From UBA1444 sp964521625 (lineage in GTDB: Bacteria; Bacillota; Negativicutes; UBA1444): a DNA stretch of 64,000 nucleotides. The translations under genes were made by a program, and so were the position numbers. How positions within the stretch are numbered: the first letter of the stretch is position 1; every line of letters starts with the position of its first letter. This document shows, one piece after another, positions 48,978 through 55,953 of the stretch. The notes under the pieces were generated by a model that saw nothing but the letters and a program-made list of their open reading frames with translations, was not told the DNA's origin and made no database searches. The stretch is taken from NCBI GenBank assembly GCA_964521625.1, contig CAZFSM010000011.1:61517-125516 (forward strand), in the 5' to 3' direction.

Positions 48978-49685
48978 ATGACAGCATTCCTAGCATCCCT
49001 GGCCTTTGTCGTGTTGGCCGAAATGGGTGACAAAACCCAGTTACTGGCGATGGCGTTCGCCTGCCGGTTCCGTTGGCAAACCGTCATGTGGGGCGTGTTG
49101 GTTGCCACCATCCTAAACCATCTGTTCGCGGTGCTGGTCGGCAATTACCTGACTGCCCTGATTTCCCTGTCGACCTTACAGATCGGTGCGGCGATTTCCT
49201 TCATCGTGTTCGGGATCTGGACCATCCGCGGCGACGAACTGGGCGACGAAGCAAAAAAGGACAAGTTCAGCCCGTTCTGGACGGTTGCGATTGCTTTCTT
49301 CATCGCCGAAATGGGCGACAAAACCCAACTGGCGACAATTGCCCTGGCAGCCAAATACCAGACGATATTTCCCGTCTGGATGGGAACCACTGTTGGTATG
49401 ATGATCGCCGACGGCATCGGCATCGTATTTGGCATCGTAATGGGGCGTAAAATCCCTGAACGAACAATGAAATGGGTTGCTGCTCTGCTTTTTATCGGTT
49501 TTGGCATTGCCGGATTGTATGAAAATGTGCCGACCGACTTCTGGAACCTGCAGATCGTCCTTGCCGGCACTGCGGCGCTGCTCATCTGTATGTGGCTGGC
49601 TGCGCGCAATGCGACGCCGTCAGTTGCTGAACAGACAGCTTGCCCCGTCATCGAGGATACTTCTTCGCTGGATGAAATCAAATAA
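48978..49685 (+). CDS. GDT1/TMEM165 family (UPF0016) cation exporter
   Basis: 235 residues with two internal repeats of three helices. Each repeat carries the E-x-G-D-K-T-Q motif: 'VLAEMGDKTQLLAMAFA' at residue 12-28 and 'FFIAEMGDKTQLATIALA' near 107. Bacterial members (MneA/MneP-like) export Mn2+. Control by the Mn riboswitch just upstream supports that role here. Strong ribosome site (AAGGAGG). Followed by a terminator. Confidence 0.92.
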   Translation: MTAFLASLAFVVLAEMGDKTQLLAMAFACRFRWQTVMWGVLVATILNHLFAVLVGNYLTALISLSTLQIGAAISFIVFGIWTIRGDELGDEAKKDKFSPFWTVAIAFFIAEMGDKTQLATIALAAKYQTIFPVWMGTTVGMMIADGIGIVFGIVMGRKIPERTMKWVAALLFIGFGIAGLYENVPTDFWNLQIVLAGTAALLICMWLAARNATPSVAEQTACPVIEDTSSLDEIK

Positions 49686-49715
49686 CATTTCAGTTAACCT
49701 CAGCTTGCCTGGGTG

Positions 49716-49768
49716 AAAAAAATGCCGTACGAAAGGCCATTCATGCCATTTCGCGCGGCATTTTTTTT
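49716..49768 (+). terminator. Rho-independent terminator after the exporter gene
   Basis: AAATGCCG-TA-CGAAA pairs with TTTCG-CG-CGGCATTT, followed by a run of T. From here to 49930 I see no gene. Confidence 0.82.
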
Positions 49769-49930
49769 GCGACCGATTAAGCTAAAAATCTTTTAAAGAC
49801 CTGAAGCCGTGCGGCGCATAAAATCAACAGTTTTCTTCAATAATCATTCTCCACAGCATCTTATGAATCAGTAGAAATATTTGAAATTCGCAGAAATTTT
49901 ACAAGATGTTGCGTATAAAACCATTTACAA

Positions 49931-49946
49931 ACACTATATATAGTGT
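49931..49946. promoter_or_regulatory. NrdR box upstream of nrdD
   Basis: ACACTATATATAGTGT is a perfect 16-bp palindrome matching the NrdR consensus (acaCwAtATaTwGtgt). NrdR represses ribonucleotide reductase genes when dATP is high. A second box is usual about one site-length plus 15 bp away; only a weak half (ACAAGATGTTGC, 49901-49912) is seen. Confidence 0.9.
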
Positions 49947-50027
49947 TACCATTTAAAATACCACGATAAATCATCTACAAAGGAGTGTGAAGAGGCTGGG
50001 TCCAACCATTGACTGCAGCCGGCAATT

Positions 50028-52367
50028 ATGATTTCTACAATCACCAAACGCGACGGGCGTACCGTGACATTCAACCTGGAGAAGATCACCAATGCGATTG
50101 CCAAGGCGCTACGGGTCACCGGAGAAGCCGACGAAAGCAAGGCACTGTCACTGGCCATCCTGGTGGCGGAAAAAACCGAACGCAATCTGGCAGCCGGCGG
50201 CAAAGCACCGGATGTGGAAGAAATACAGGACATCGTTGAAACGATTTTAATTGACGCCGGTCTGCCAAAGACCGCCAAATCATATATCCTATACCGGGCC
50301 GAGCGTACCCGGGCCCGCGAAATGAATACGCGCCTGATGAAAACCTACGAGGAGATCGCCAACAGCGATTCCAAGAACAGCGATTTGAAGCGGGATAACG
50401 CCAACATCGACGGCGATACCGCCATGGGCTCGATGCTGAAATACGGTGCGGAAGGCGCCAAGATCTTCAATGAAATGTATATCCTCAAACCGGAACATGC
50501 AAAAGCGCATAATGACGGCGATATCCATATTCACGACTTCGATTTTTACACCCTGACCACCACCTGTTGCCAAATCGACCTGCAAAGACTGTTCAAGGAC
50601 GGTTTCAACACCGGTCATGGCTATCTGCGCGAACCGAACGACATCGCCAGCTATTCGGCGCTTGCCTGCATCGCCATCCAGTCCAATCAAAATGACCAGC
50701 ATGGCGGTCAAAGCATCCCTTCCTTCGATTACGGCCTGGCCGACGGCGTGCGCAAAACCTTTGCCCGCCGCTACTGGGACAATCTGGTCAAAACCATCGA
50801 GTTCTCCACCGACAATCAGGAGGGACTTGCTGATAAAATCAAACTGGCCTGCCGCGAAATCAACGAGCGGCTGCAGCTGAAACCGGAAATCACCGGCAGC
50901 AATGGTTATCTGGAAGAAGAATTCCACGTGTTGTCGGCTTGTGTAAATCCCGAGTTGCTAAAAAAAGCGCAAGCGTACTCGCTGAAACAGTCACTCAAGG
51001 AAACCGAAAAAGCCACCTATCAGGCGATGGAAGCCCTGATTCACAACCTGAACACCATGCACAGCCGCGCCGGCGCCCAGGTTCCGTTCAGCTCGATCAA
51101 TTACGGCACCGACATTTCGCCGGAAGGCCGCATGGTTACCCGCAACATCCTATTGGCCACCGAAGCCGGTCTGGGGTATGGTGAAACACCGATTTTCCCG
51201 ATTCAGATCTTCAAGGTCAAGGAAGGCGTCAACTACAATCCGACAGACCCGAACTACGATCTGTTCCAGCTGTCCTGCCGCGTCAGCGCCAAACGGCTGT
51301 TCCCCAACTTCTCGTTCCTCGACGCGCCGTTCAACATACAATTCTACGAGGCTGGCCGGCCGGAGACCGAAGTGGTCTACATGGGCTGCCGCACCCGCGT
51401 CATTGCCAATGTCAACGACCCAACACGGCAAATCGTCACCGGGCGCGGCAATCTCAGCTTTACCTCGTTCAACCTGCCGCGCCTGGCACTGCTCAGCAAT
51501 GGCAACCTGACTGATTTTTACGAGCGCCTCGACGCTGTCATCGCCCTGTGCATCGACCAGATTCTGGACCGGTTCGAAATCCAGTGCCGTAAGAAAATCC
51601 GCAATTTCCCCTTCCTGATGGGTAACGGCATCTGGCTGGATTCTGAAAAATTGGGGCCTGAGGATGAACTGCGTGAAGTCCTGCGCCACGGCACCCTGTC
51701 GATCGGGTTCATCGGTCTGGCCGAAGCCCTGAAGGCGCTGACCGGTCGCCACCACGGCGAAACAGCGGAAGCACAGAAACTCGGTATGGAAATCATCGGT
51801 CGCATGCGCAAGCGTCTCGACGAAGCCGCGCAAAAATACAAACTAAACTTTACCCTGCTCGCCACCCCGGCTGAAGGACTCGCTGGACGCTTCGTCAACA
51901 TTGACCGCAAACGGTTCGGCATAATTCCTGAAATCACTGACAAAGAATACTATACCAACTCATTCCACATCCCCGTTTATTTCCCGATTGGCGCTTATGA
52001 AAAGATCCAGCTGGAAGCGCCGTATCATGCCCTGACTAATGCCGGCCACATCACCTATGTCGAGTTGGACGGCGACCCGGCCAAAAACCCCTCTTCGATG
52101 GAAGCGATCATCCGCTGCATGAAGGAAAGCGGTGTTGGCTACGGCTCAATCAACCATCCGGTCGACCGCGACCCCGTTTGCGGCTATACCGGTATCATCA
52201 ACGGCAGTTGCCCCAAATGCAGTCGCAAGGAAGCGGACGGCGGCCCGCAGTTTGAGAGGATTCGCCGCATCACCGGCTACCTGGTGGGCACGCTTGACCG
52301 GTTCAACAATGCCAAACGGGCCGAGGAGCGCGACCGTTTCAAGCATATGTCGGTACCAAAAGCCTAA
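50028..52367 (+). CDS. nrdD: Anaerobic ribonucleoside-triphosphate reductase
   Basis: 779 residues. An ATP-cone begins at residue 1 ('MISTITKRDGRTVTFNLEKI', about 1-90), then the ten-stranded barrel. The C-terminal zinc cysteines are in 'PVCGYTGIINGSCPKCSRKE', and the glycyl-radical Gly750 is in 'RRITGYLVGTLDRF'. It makes deoxyribonucleotides without oxygen. Its activase NrdG is not in the next positions and must lie elsewhere. Controlled by an NrdR box. The strong ribosome site (AAAGGAG at 49979-49985) is about 43 bp before the ATG. A 14-codon frame (GTG 49987) ends overlapping the nrdD start (ATGA), which may couple translation. Confidence 0.95.
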   Translation: MISTITKRDGRTVTFNLEKITNAIAKALRVTGEADESKALSLAILVAEKTERNLAAGGKAPDVEEIQDIVETILIDAGLPKTAKSYILYRAERTRAREMNTRLMKTYEEIANSDSKNSDLKRDNANIDGDTAMGSMLKYGAEGAKIFNEMYILKPEHAKAHNDGDIHIHDFDFYTLTTTCCQIDLQRLFKDGFNTGHGYLREPNDIASYSALACIAIQSNQNDQHGGQSIPSFDYGLADGVRKTFARRYWDNLVKTIEFSTDNQEGLADKIKLACREINERLQLKPEITGSNGYLEEEFHVLSACVNPELLKKAQAYSLKQSLKETEKATYQAMEALIHNLNTMHSRAGAQVPFSSINYGTDISPEGRMVTRNILLATEAGLGYGETPIFPIQIFKVKEGVNYNPTDPNYDLFQLSCRVSAKRLFPNFSFLDAPFNIQFYEAGRPETEVVYMGCRTRVIANVNDPTRQIVTGRGNLSFTSFNLPRLALLSNGNLTDFYERLDAVIALCIDQILDRFEIQCRKKIRNFPFLMGNGIWLDSEKLGPEDELREVLRHGTLSIGFIGLAEALKALTGRHHGETAEAQKLGMEIIGRMRKRLDEAAQKYKLNFTLLATPAEGLAGRFVNIDRKRFGIIPEITDKEYYTNSFHIPVYFPIGAYEKIQLEAPYHALTNAGHITYVELDGDPAKNPSSMEAIIRCMKESGVGYGSINHPVDRDPVCGYTGIINGSCPKCSRKEADGGPQFERIRRITGYLVGTLDRFNNAKRAEERDRFKHMSVPKA

Positions 52368-52390
52368 TAGTCGGCCTCAAATTAGAAGCC

Positions 52391-52436
52391 AAAAAGGCCC
52401 TGACGATTCCATTGCGGAAGCGTCAGGGTCTTTTAT
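52391..52436. terminator. Bidirectional terminator between nrdD and the deiminase gene
   Basis: CCCTGACG-A-TTCC pairs with GGAA-G-CGTCAGGG, with A5 before and TTTT after. It serves both convergent genes. Confidence 0.88.
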
Positions 52437-52437
52437 A

Positions 52438-53673
52438 TCAATCTAATGCGACGGGAATGTTGCGCGTATGGCAATGAATTCCACCCCCGTATAAGTTTAA
52501 TGCCATTGTATTTATTTGCACAATACGATGGTCTGGAAAAGCCGTTTGCAAAACGTGCAGCGCAGTTTCATCTTTTTGCCGTATTAATTCCGGCATTCCT
52601 TCCTCGTAATATTTCTGAGCAACGACCACTCCGTTTGCAATCAAAAAGTTACAATAGCTTAGTGCCGGAAGCACATTGATTGGTGCAGACGGAAACGGGG
52701 TTCCGTCTAATAAAGATTCGCCCAAAACAGCCTTTGCCTTGCTCCAAAGTGAAAACACGTCATCTTCCGGATAAAGATCAATATAAATGGGTTCCGGTAC
52801 AGGCATTTTGAGAATGGTAAAAGGCGTCCCAGCGATGTTTTTCGCGTTTTTCACAACGTCATACGCCCTGTCAAGCCGCTGCTTGTTCAACGCATGCAAT
52901 GGGCTGGCCTGGGCTTCTGCTTCGGAAATATGCGCGATAATAATAGTGTCTTTGCCGGCAAAGCGGCAAAATTCATCAATGTGTCCATTGGCAGAGGAAC
53001 TACGATAGGAGTTAAAGCGACCGTCGATGGAGGGAATCGCGCCAGAAAAGGGAAACTCATCGTCATACGAGCCTTGCGGAATCCAGAGGATCTGATCGAG
53101 ATGAAATACACGCTTCAGTTCCGTCTCCACTTCGATTGTAGACTTTTCAGGGTTGCGTTTTGTTACTTCCGTCTCATGGATGGCCATCATGACACCGCCG
53201 CCGTTAAATTCGCGGTCGCCACCCTCGCTGATTAAAGTGGAAGGAATGCAATTCGTTATTCCCGCAAGGTCTGCGTGAAATTTACCAAACTTGCGCAGCA
53301 GAAGAGAAATATCGTCCGTTTCGGAAGCAAATCCATAGGTATTAAAGCGAAAATCTACTCTGGTACGGTTGCCAAGATTACTGGTCAGGACCTCGGCGCC
53401 AAAGTCCCGCGGATAAACTATTTCGGCCGGAAATAGGACAAAACAGATCAAGGTGATGTCAATCCCGCAATGGGTCAGTGCTTTTTGCGCCCGCTGCTCT
53501 ACCGCCTCATCAAAGCAGCAAACTATCACTTCACATTCGCCGATGATTGCCTGCACCACCTTTGTGCTGACAGTGTCGTTATTGAGTTGTGCGGTTGCAC
53601 AAGGGGACAGGGGCCAGATTAGCAGGATCGATTCTTGCCTTTCAAATTCACCGACAGTCCTATAGCGTTCCAT
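52438..53673 (-). CDS. Agmatine/peptidyl-arginine deiminase family protein
   Basis: 411 residues from ATG 53673 (AAGGAGC upstream); the longer frame to 53724 lacks a site. Catalytic features of the family: 'SEGGDREFNGGGVMMAIHET' with the Asp, 'ANGHIDEFCRFAGKDTIIIA' with the His, and the nucleophile Cys in 'YGGGIHCHTRNIPVALD' at the C-terminus. Such enzymes hydrolyse a guanidino group (agmatine or arginine side chain) to ureido plus ammonia. It has no signal peptide, unlike secreted peptidyl deiminases. Longer than typical agmatine deiminases (about 360), so the substrate is open. Confidence 0.85.
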   Translation of the reverse strand: MERYRTVGEFERQESILLIWPLSPCATAQLNNDTVSTKVVQAIIGECEVIVCCFDEAVEQRAQKALTHCGIDITLICFVLFPAEIVYPRDFGAEVLTSNLGNRTRVDFRFNTYGFASETDDISLLLRKFGKFHADLAGITNCIPSTLISEGGDREFNGGGVMMAIHETEVTKRNPEKSTIEVETELKRVFHLDQILWIPQGSYDDEFPFSGAIPSIDGRFNSYRSSSANGHIDEFCRFAGKDTIIIAHISEAEAQASPLHALNKQRLDRAYDVVKNAKNIAGTPFTILKMPVPEPIYIDLYPEDDVFSLWSKAKAVLGESLLDGTPFPSAPINVLPALSYCNFLIANGVVVAQKYYEEGMPELIRQKDETALHVLQTAFPDHRIVQINTMALNLYGGGIHCHTRNIPVALD

Positions 53674-53759
53674 GGTTTCGCAGCTCCTTTGCACTTGTAC
53701 CAAACTGGTTGCAGCTACTAGCATTATATAATAGAGAGGACGCTGTATGTTAAAGAAAC

Positions 53760-54773
53760 TCAGACCACGCGGTTTTCACACTGGGCAATCGCCCGCAGCG
53801 ACTGCATCAGTACGGCAAAACGCGCCGGGGTGATCGACTGCGGTCCGTCGCATTTGGCATTGGCCGGGTCATTGTGCACTTCGATGATCACGCCGTCGGC
53901 GCCGACCGCCACCGCTGCCTTAGACAGCGAATCCACCATCCAGGACAGGCCGGCCGCATGACTGGGGTCGACCAATACCGGCAAATGGCTCTGCCGCTTG
54001 ATTGCCAACACCGCGCTCAGGTCCAGCGTATTGCGGGTGTACGTCTCGAACGTGCGGATGCCGCGCTCGCAGAGGATTACATTTTCGTTGCCCTCGGCCA
54101 TAATGTATTCGGCAGACATCAGAAACTCTTCAATCGTGGCGCTCATCCCCCGCTTTAGCAGCACCGGTTTGCGGGTCTGCCCCACCGCTTTCAGCAAATC
54201 GAAGTTTTGCATGTTGCGCGCACCAATCTGTATTACGTCGACTTCCCGTTCAAAGCGGTCCAGCATCGAAACCGACATGATTTCGCTGACAATCGGCAAG
54301 CCGGTGGCTGCCCGGGCGATTTTTAACAGCTCCAGCCCTTCTTCTTTCAACCCCTGAAAACTATAGGGCGAGCTGCGGGGCTTGAATGCGCCGCCGCGCA
54401 AAAATCTCGCGCCGGCCGCTTTCACCGATTCGGCGATACTGAGGATCTGCGCTTCACTTTCCACCGAACACGGCCCGGCGATCACCGTCAACCGGTCGCC
54501 GCCGATCTCCTGCCCCGACGCCTGTACTACCGTGTTGGTCGCACGAAACAAGCGGTTGGCTTTTTTATACGGTTCTTTCAGATGCACCACTTTTTCGACG
54601 CAAGTCCTGCGCAGCAACTGCTCCTGGTCGAGTTTCTCCACATCGCCGGTCAGGCCAAAAATAGTCCGCACACTATCTGTGCTACGGTGCACAAAGCAGC
54701 CTGCCTGTTCGATTTCCTGCTGCAGCTCTGCCATCTGCCGCTCGTTCGCCGACGGATCAATTACGATAACCAT
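53760..54773 (-). CDS. aroF: 3-deoxy-7-phosphoheptulonate (DAHP) synthase, type I-beta with regulatory domain
   Basis: 337 residues from ATG 54773 (GAGAGGAG upstream). The N-terminal ~90 residues form the ferredoxin-like regulatory domain ('MVIVIDPSANERQMAELQQE'). The barrel starts at 'LTVIAGPCSVESEAQILSIA', with 'GGAFKPRSSPYSFQGLKEEG' and 'LPVLVDPSHAAGLSWMV' as substrate and metal motifs. It joins PEP and erythrose-4-phosphate in the first step of aromatic synthesis. Upstream is a leader peptide packed with Phe, Tyr and Trp and a terminator, so expression is attenuated by aromatic amino acids. Feedback inhibition through the N-domain is expected from the family. Confidence 0.94.
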   Translation of the reverse strand: MVIVIDPSANERQMAELQQEIEQAGCFVHRSTDSVRTIFGLTGDVEKLDQEQLLRRTCVEKVVHLKEPYKKANRLFRATNTVVQASGQEIGGDRLTVIAGPCSVESEAQILSIAESVKAAGARFLRGGAFKPRSSPYSFQGLKEEGLELLKIARAATGLPIVSEIMSVSMLDRFEREVDVIQIGARNMQNFDLLKAVGQTRKPVLLKRGMSATIEEFLMSAEYIMAEGNENVILCERGIRTFETYTRNTLDLSAVLAIKRQSHLPVLVDPSHAAGLSWMVDSLSKAAVAVGADGVIIEVHNDPANAKCDGPQSITPARFAVLMQSLRAIAQCENRVV

Positions 54774-54810
54774 GACTCCATCTCCTCTCGCGTTGTAAAA
54801 GCAAAACAAT

Positions 54811-54846
54811 AAAAAAAGAGAAGGCCCGAACGAGCCTTCTCTTTTT
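54811..54846 (-). terminator. Attenuator terminator of aroF
   Basis: On the minus strand, AAAAAGAGAAGGC pairs with GCCTTCTCTTTTT around an eight-base loop. U7 follows, about 38 bp before the aroF start and 34 bp after the leader-peptide stop. The position between leader peptide and gene marks it as the attenuator. Confidence 0.87.
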
Positions 54847-54879
54847 GCCTATGTTTTTGCTGCCGCTACTTTATGGCGG

Positions 54880-55017
54880 TCAACTCACCGGCAAGAACTC
54901 CTTCGCAAAACCCATATTTTTTTTACCCCAATAAAAAAAGCCAACGCTAAAAAAGTAGCGCCAGCCAAAAGAGGTAAAATATTGGGTTTGCCGAGTTGAT
55001 GCCAATGCAATGTTCAC
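54880..55017 (-). CDS. Aromatic-rich leader peptide of aroF
   Basis: 45 codons from GTG 55017 (GTGAGGT 11 bases upstream). Its middle reads YFTSFGWRYFFSVGFFYW: 12 aromatic residues in 18 positions, followed by 'GKKNMGFAKEFLPVS'. The ATG at 55062 lies inside the -10 box of the promoter and cannot be used. The codons for TGGCGCTAC…TTTAGCG can form an RNA stem (GCGCTA/TAGCG) that could compete with the attenuator. Ribosome stalling at Phe, Tyr or Trp codons would therefore relieve termination. The composition is far from chance and the position is classical. Confidence 0.88.
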   Translation of the reverse strand: MNIALASTRQTQYFTSFGWRYFFSVGFFYWGKKNMGFAKEFLPVS

Positions 55018-55060
55018 GATGGAAGTAACCTCACTTTTTCCTGTGGGATTGATTGTTGCC

Positions 55061-55089
55061 ATTGTATCAGGCAGCAGCCAAAGTGTCAA
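55061..55089 (-). promoter_or_regulatory. Sigma-A promoter of the aroF leader
   Basis: Minus strand: TTGACA, 17-bp spacer, TACAAT. Transcription expected from about 55054, just upstream of the leader-peptide GTG. Confidence 0.88.
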
Positions 55090-55168
55090 CCTTTTGCAAT
55101 TTGTGTGCCCGGACAATTGCTTTATGTAACATTTCAATTCATTCGCACTGGTCCTTAGCGCCGCACTG

Positions 55169-55927
55169 TCAAAACCGTTGCTGCATTTGCAACATGGCCC
55201 GCGGTGGGGTGATGCTAATCCCGTTGAATGGATACTGCACTTCCGAAATGATGATGATATTGCTCCAGATCATCGCCGAGACAAAAAAGATCAACAACGC
55301 CTGAGCCCGGGTGTTGTGCATCGAAAAAAACAGCGTGAATCCAATGGTAACCAAGCCGCCGAATACTACGGAAAACCCAATCGGAAAAGGCAATTCGTAG
55401 CGTTTTCCGTACAAGCGGGTATAGCGGAACTCACGCATGTCCGTAAATCGGTGCAACATCTCGGTATAAGCGGCCTGTTGCTGGATTGTTTCAGGCTTGA
55501 TTACTTTGAGAGTAGCCGACACAGCTAACATCGCCGCCTCTGCTTCCGGCGCCGGACGGTGGACTGCCCGGGCCATGCCGGCCCATTCCGGGCCCACTAC
55601 CGCGTTCACATAGTCACGCAGGTTTTGTTGCAATACTTTGCCGCCACTCTCCGGAAACCAGTCCGCCAGATGGTAAATGGTGCTGGCGGCAATCGCCTCG
55701 GACGAAGCACAGCGTTCGCCGGCGATATATTCGTCATGCACGGTATCGACCATCAGTGCAACAGTCACAGCAAAAATCGCGCCTACCACCGAGTAAACGA
55801 AACCGGCTACTTCGTGGTTGCGTCGCAGGGTTTCGCCGCCGATGCGCTTGCGCAGCCACAACATGACCACTACCGCTAATGACGACAACAACAGAACTAC
55901 TGCTATATACAGCAAAAAGACACTCAT
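55169..55927 (-). CDS. DUF4239 (bestrophin-like) membrane protein
   Basis: 252 residues. Helices at residues 5-25, 45-63 ('GFVYSVVGAIFAVTVALMV'), 183-202 ('PIGFSVVFGGLVTIGFTLFF') and 210-228. The soluble middle has 'AAASTIYHLADWFPE'-like spacing (actual 'AIAASTIYHLADWFPES'), typical of DUF4239, which is distantly similar to bestrophin channels. A cation or anion channel role is possible but unproven. It ends 80 bp upstream of the aroF promoter, on the same strand. Confidence 0.75.
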   Translation of the reverse strand: MSVFLLYIAVVLLLSSLAVVVMLWLRKRIGGETLRRNHEVAGFVYSVVGAIFAVTVALMVDTVHDEYIAGERCASSEAIAASTIYHLADWFPESGGKVLQQNLRDYVNAVVGPEWAGMARAVHRPAPEAEAAMLAVSATLKVIKPETIQQQAAYTEMLHRFTDMREFRYTRLYGKRYELPFPIGFSVVFGGLVTIGFTLFFSMHNTRAQALLIFFVSAMIWSNIIIISEVQYPFNGISITPPRAMLQMQQRF

Positions 55928-55953
55928 CCCGTTCCCCCCCTGCTCTGCTACGC

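Noticed and set aside
55062..55137. Longer version of the aroF leader peptide
   Set aside because: Its start would lie upstream of, or inside, the promoter -10 box, so it cannot be in the transcript.
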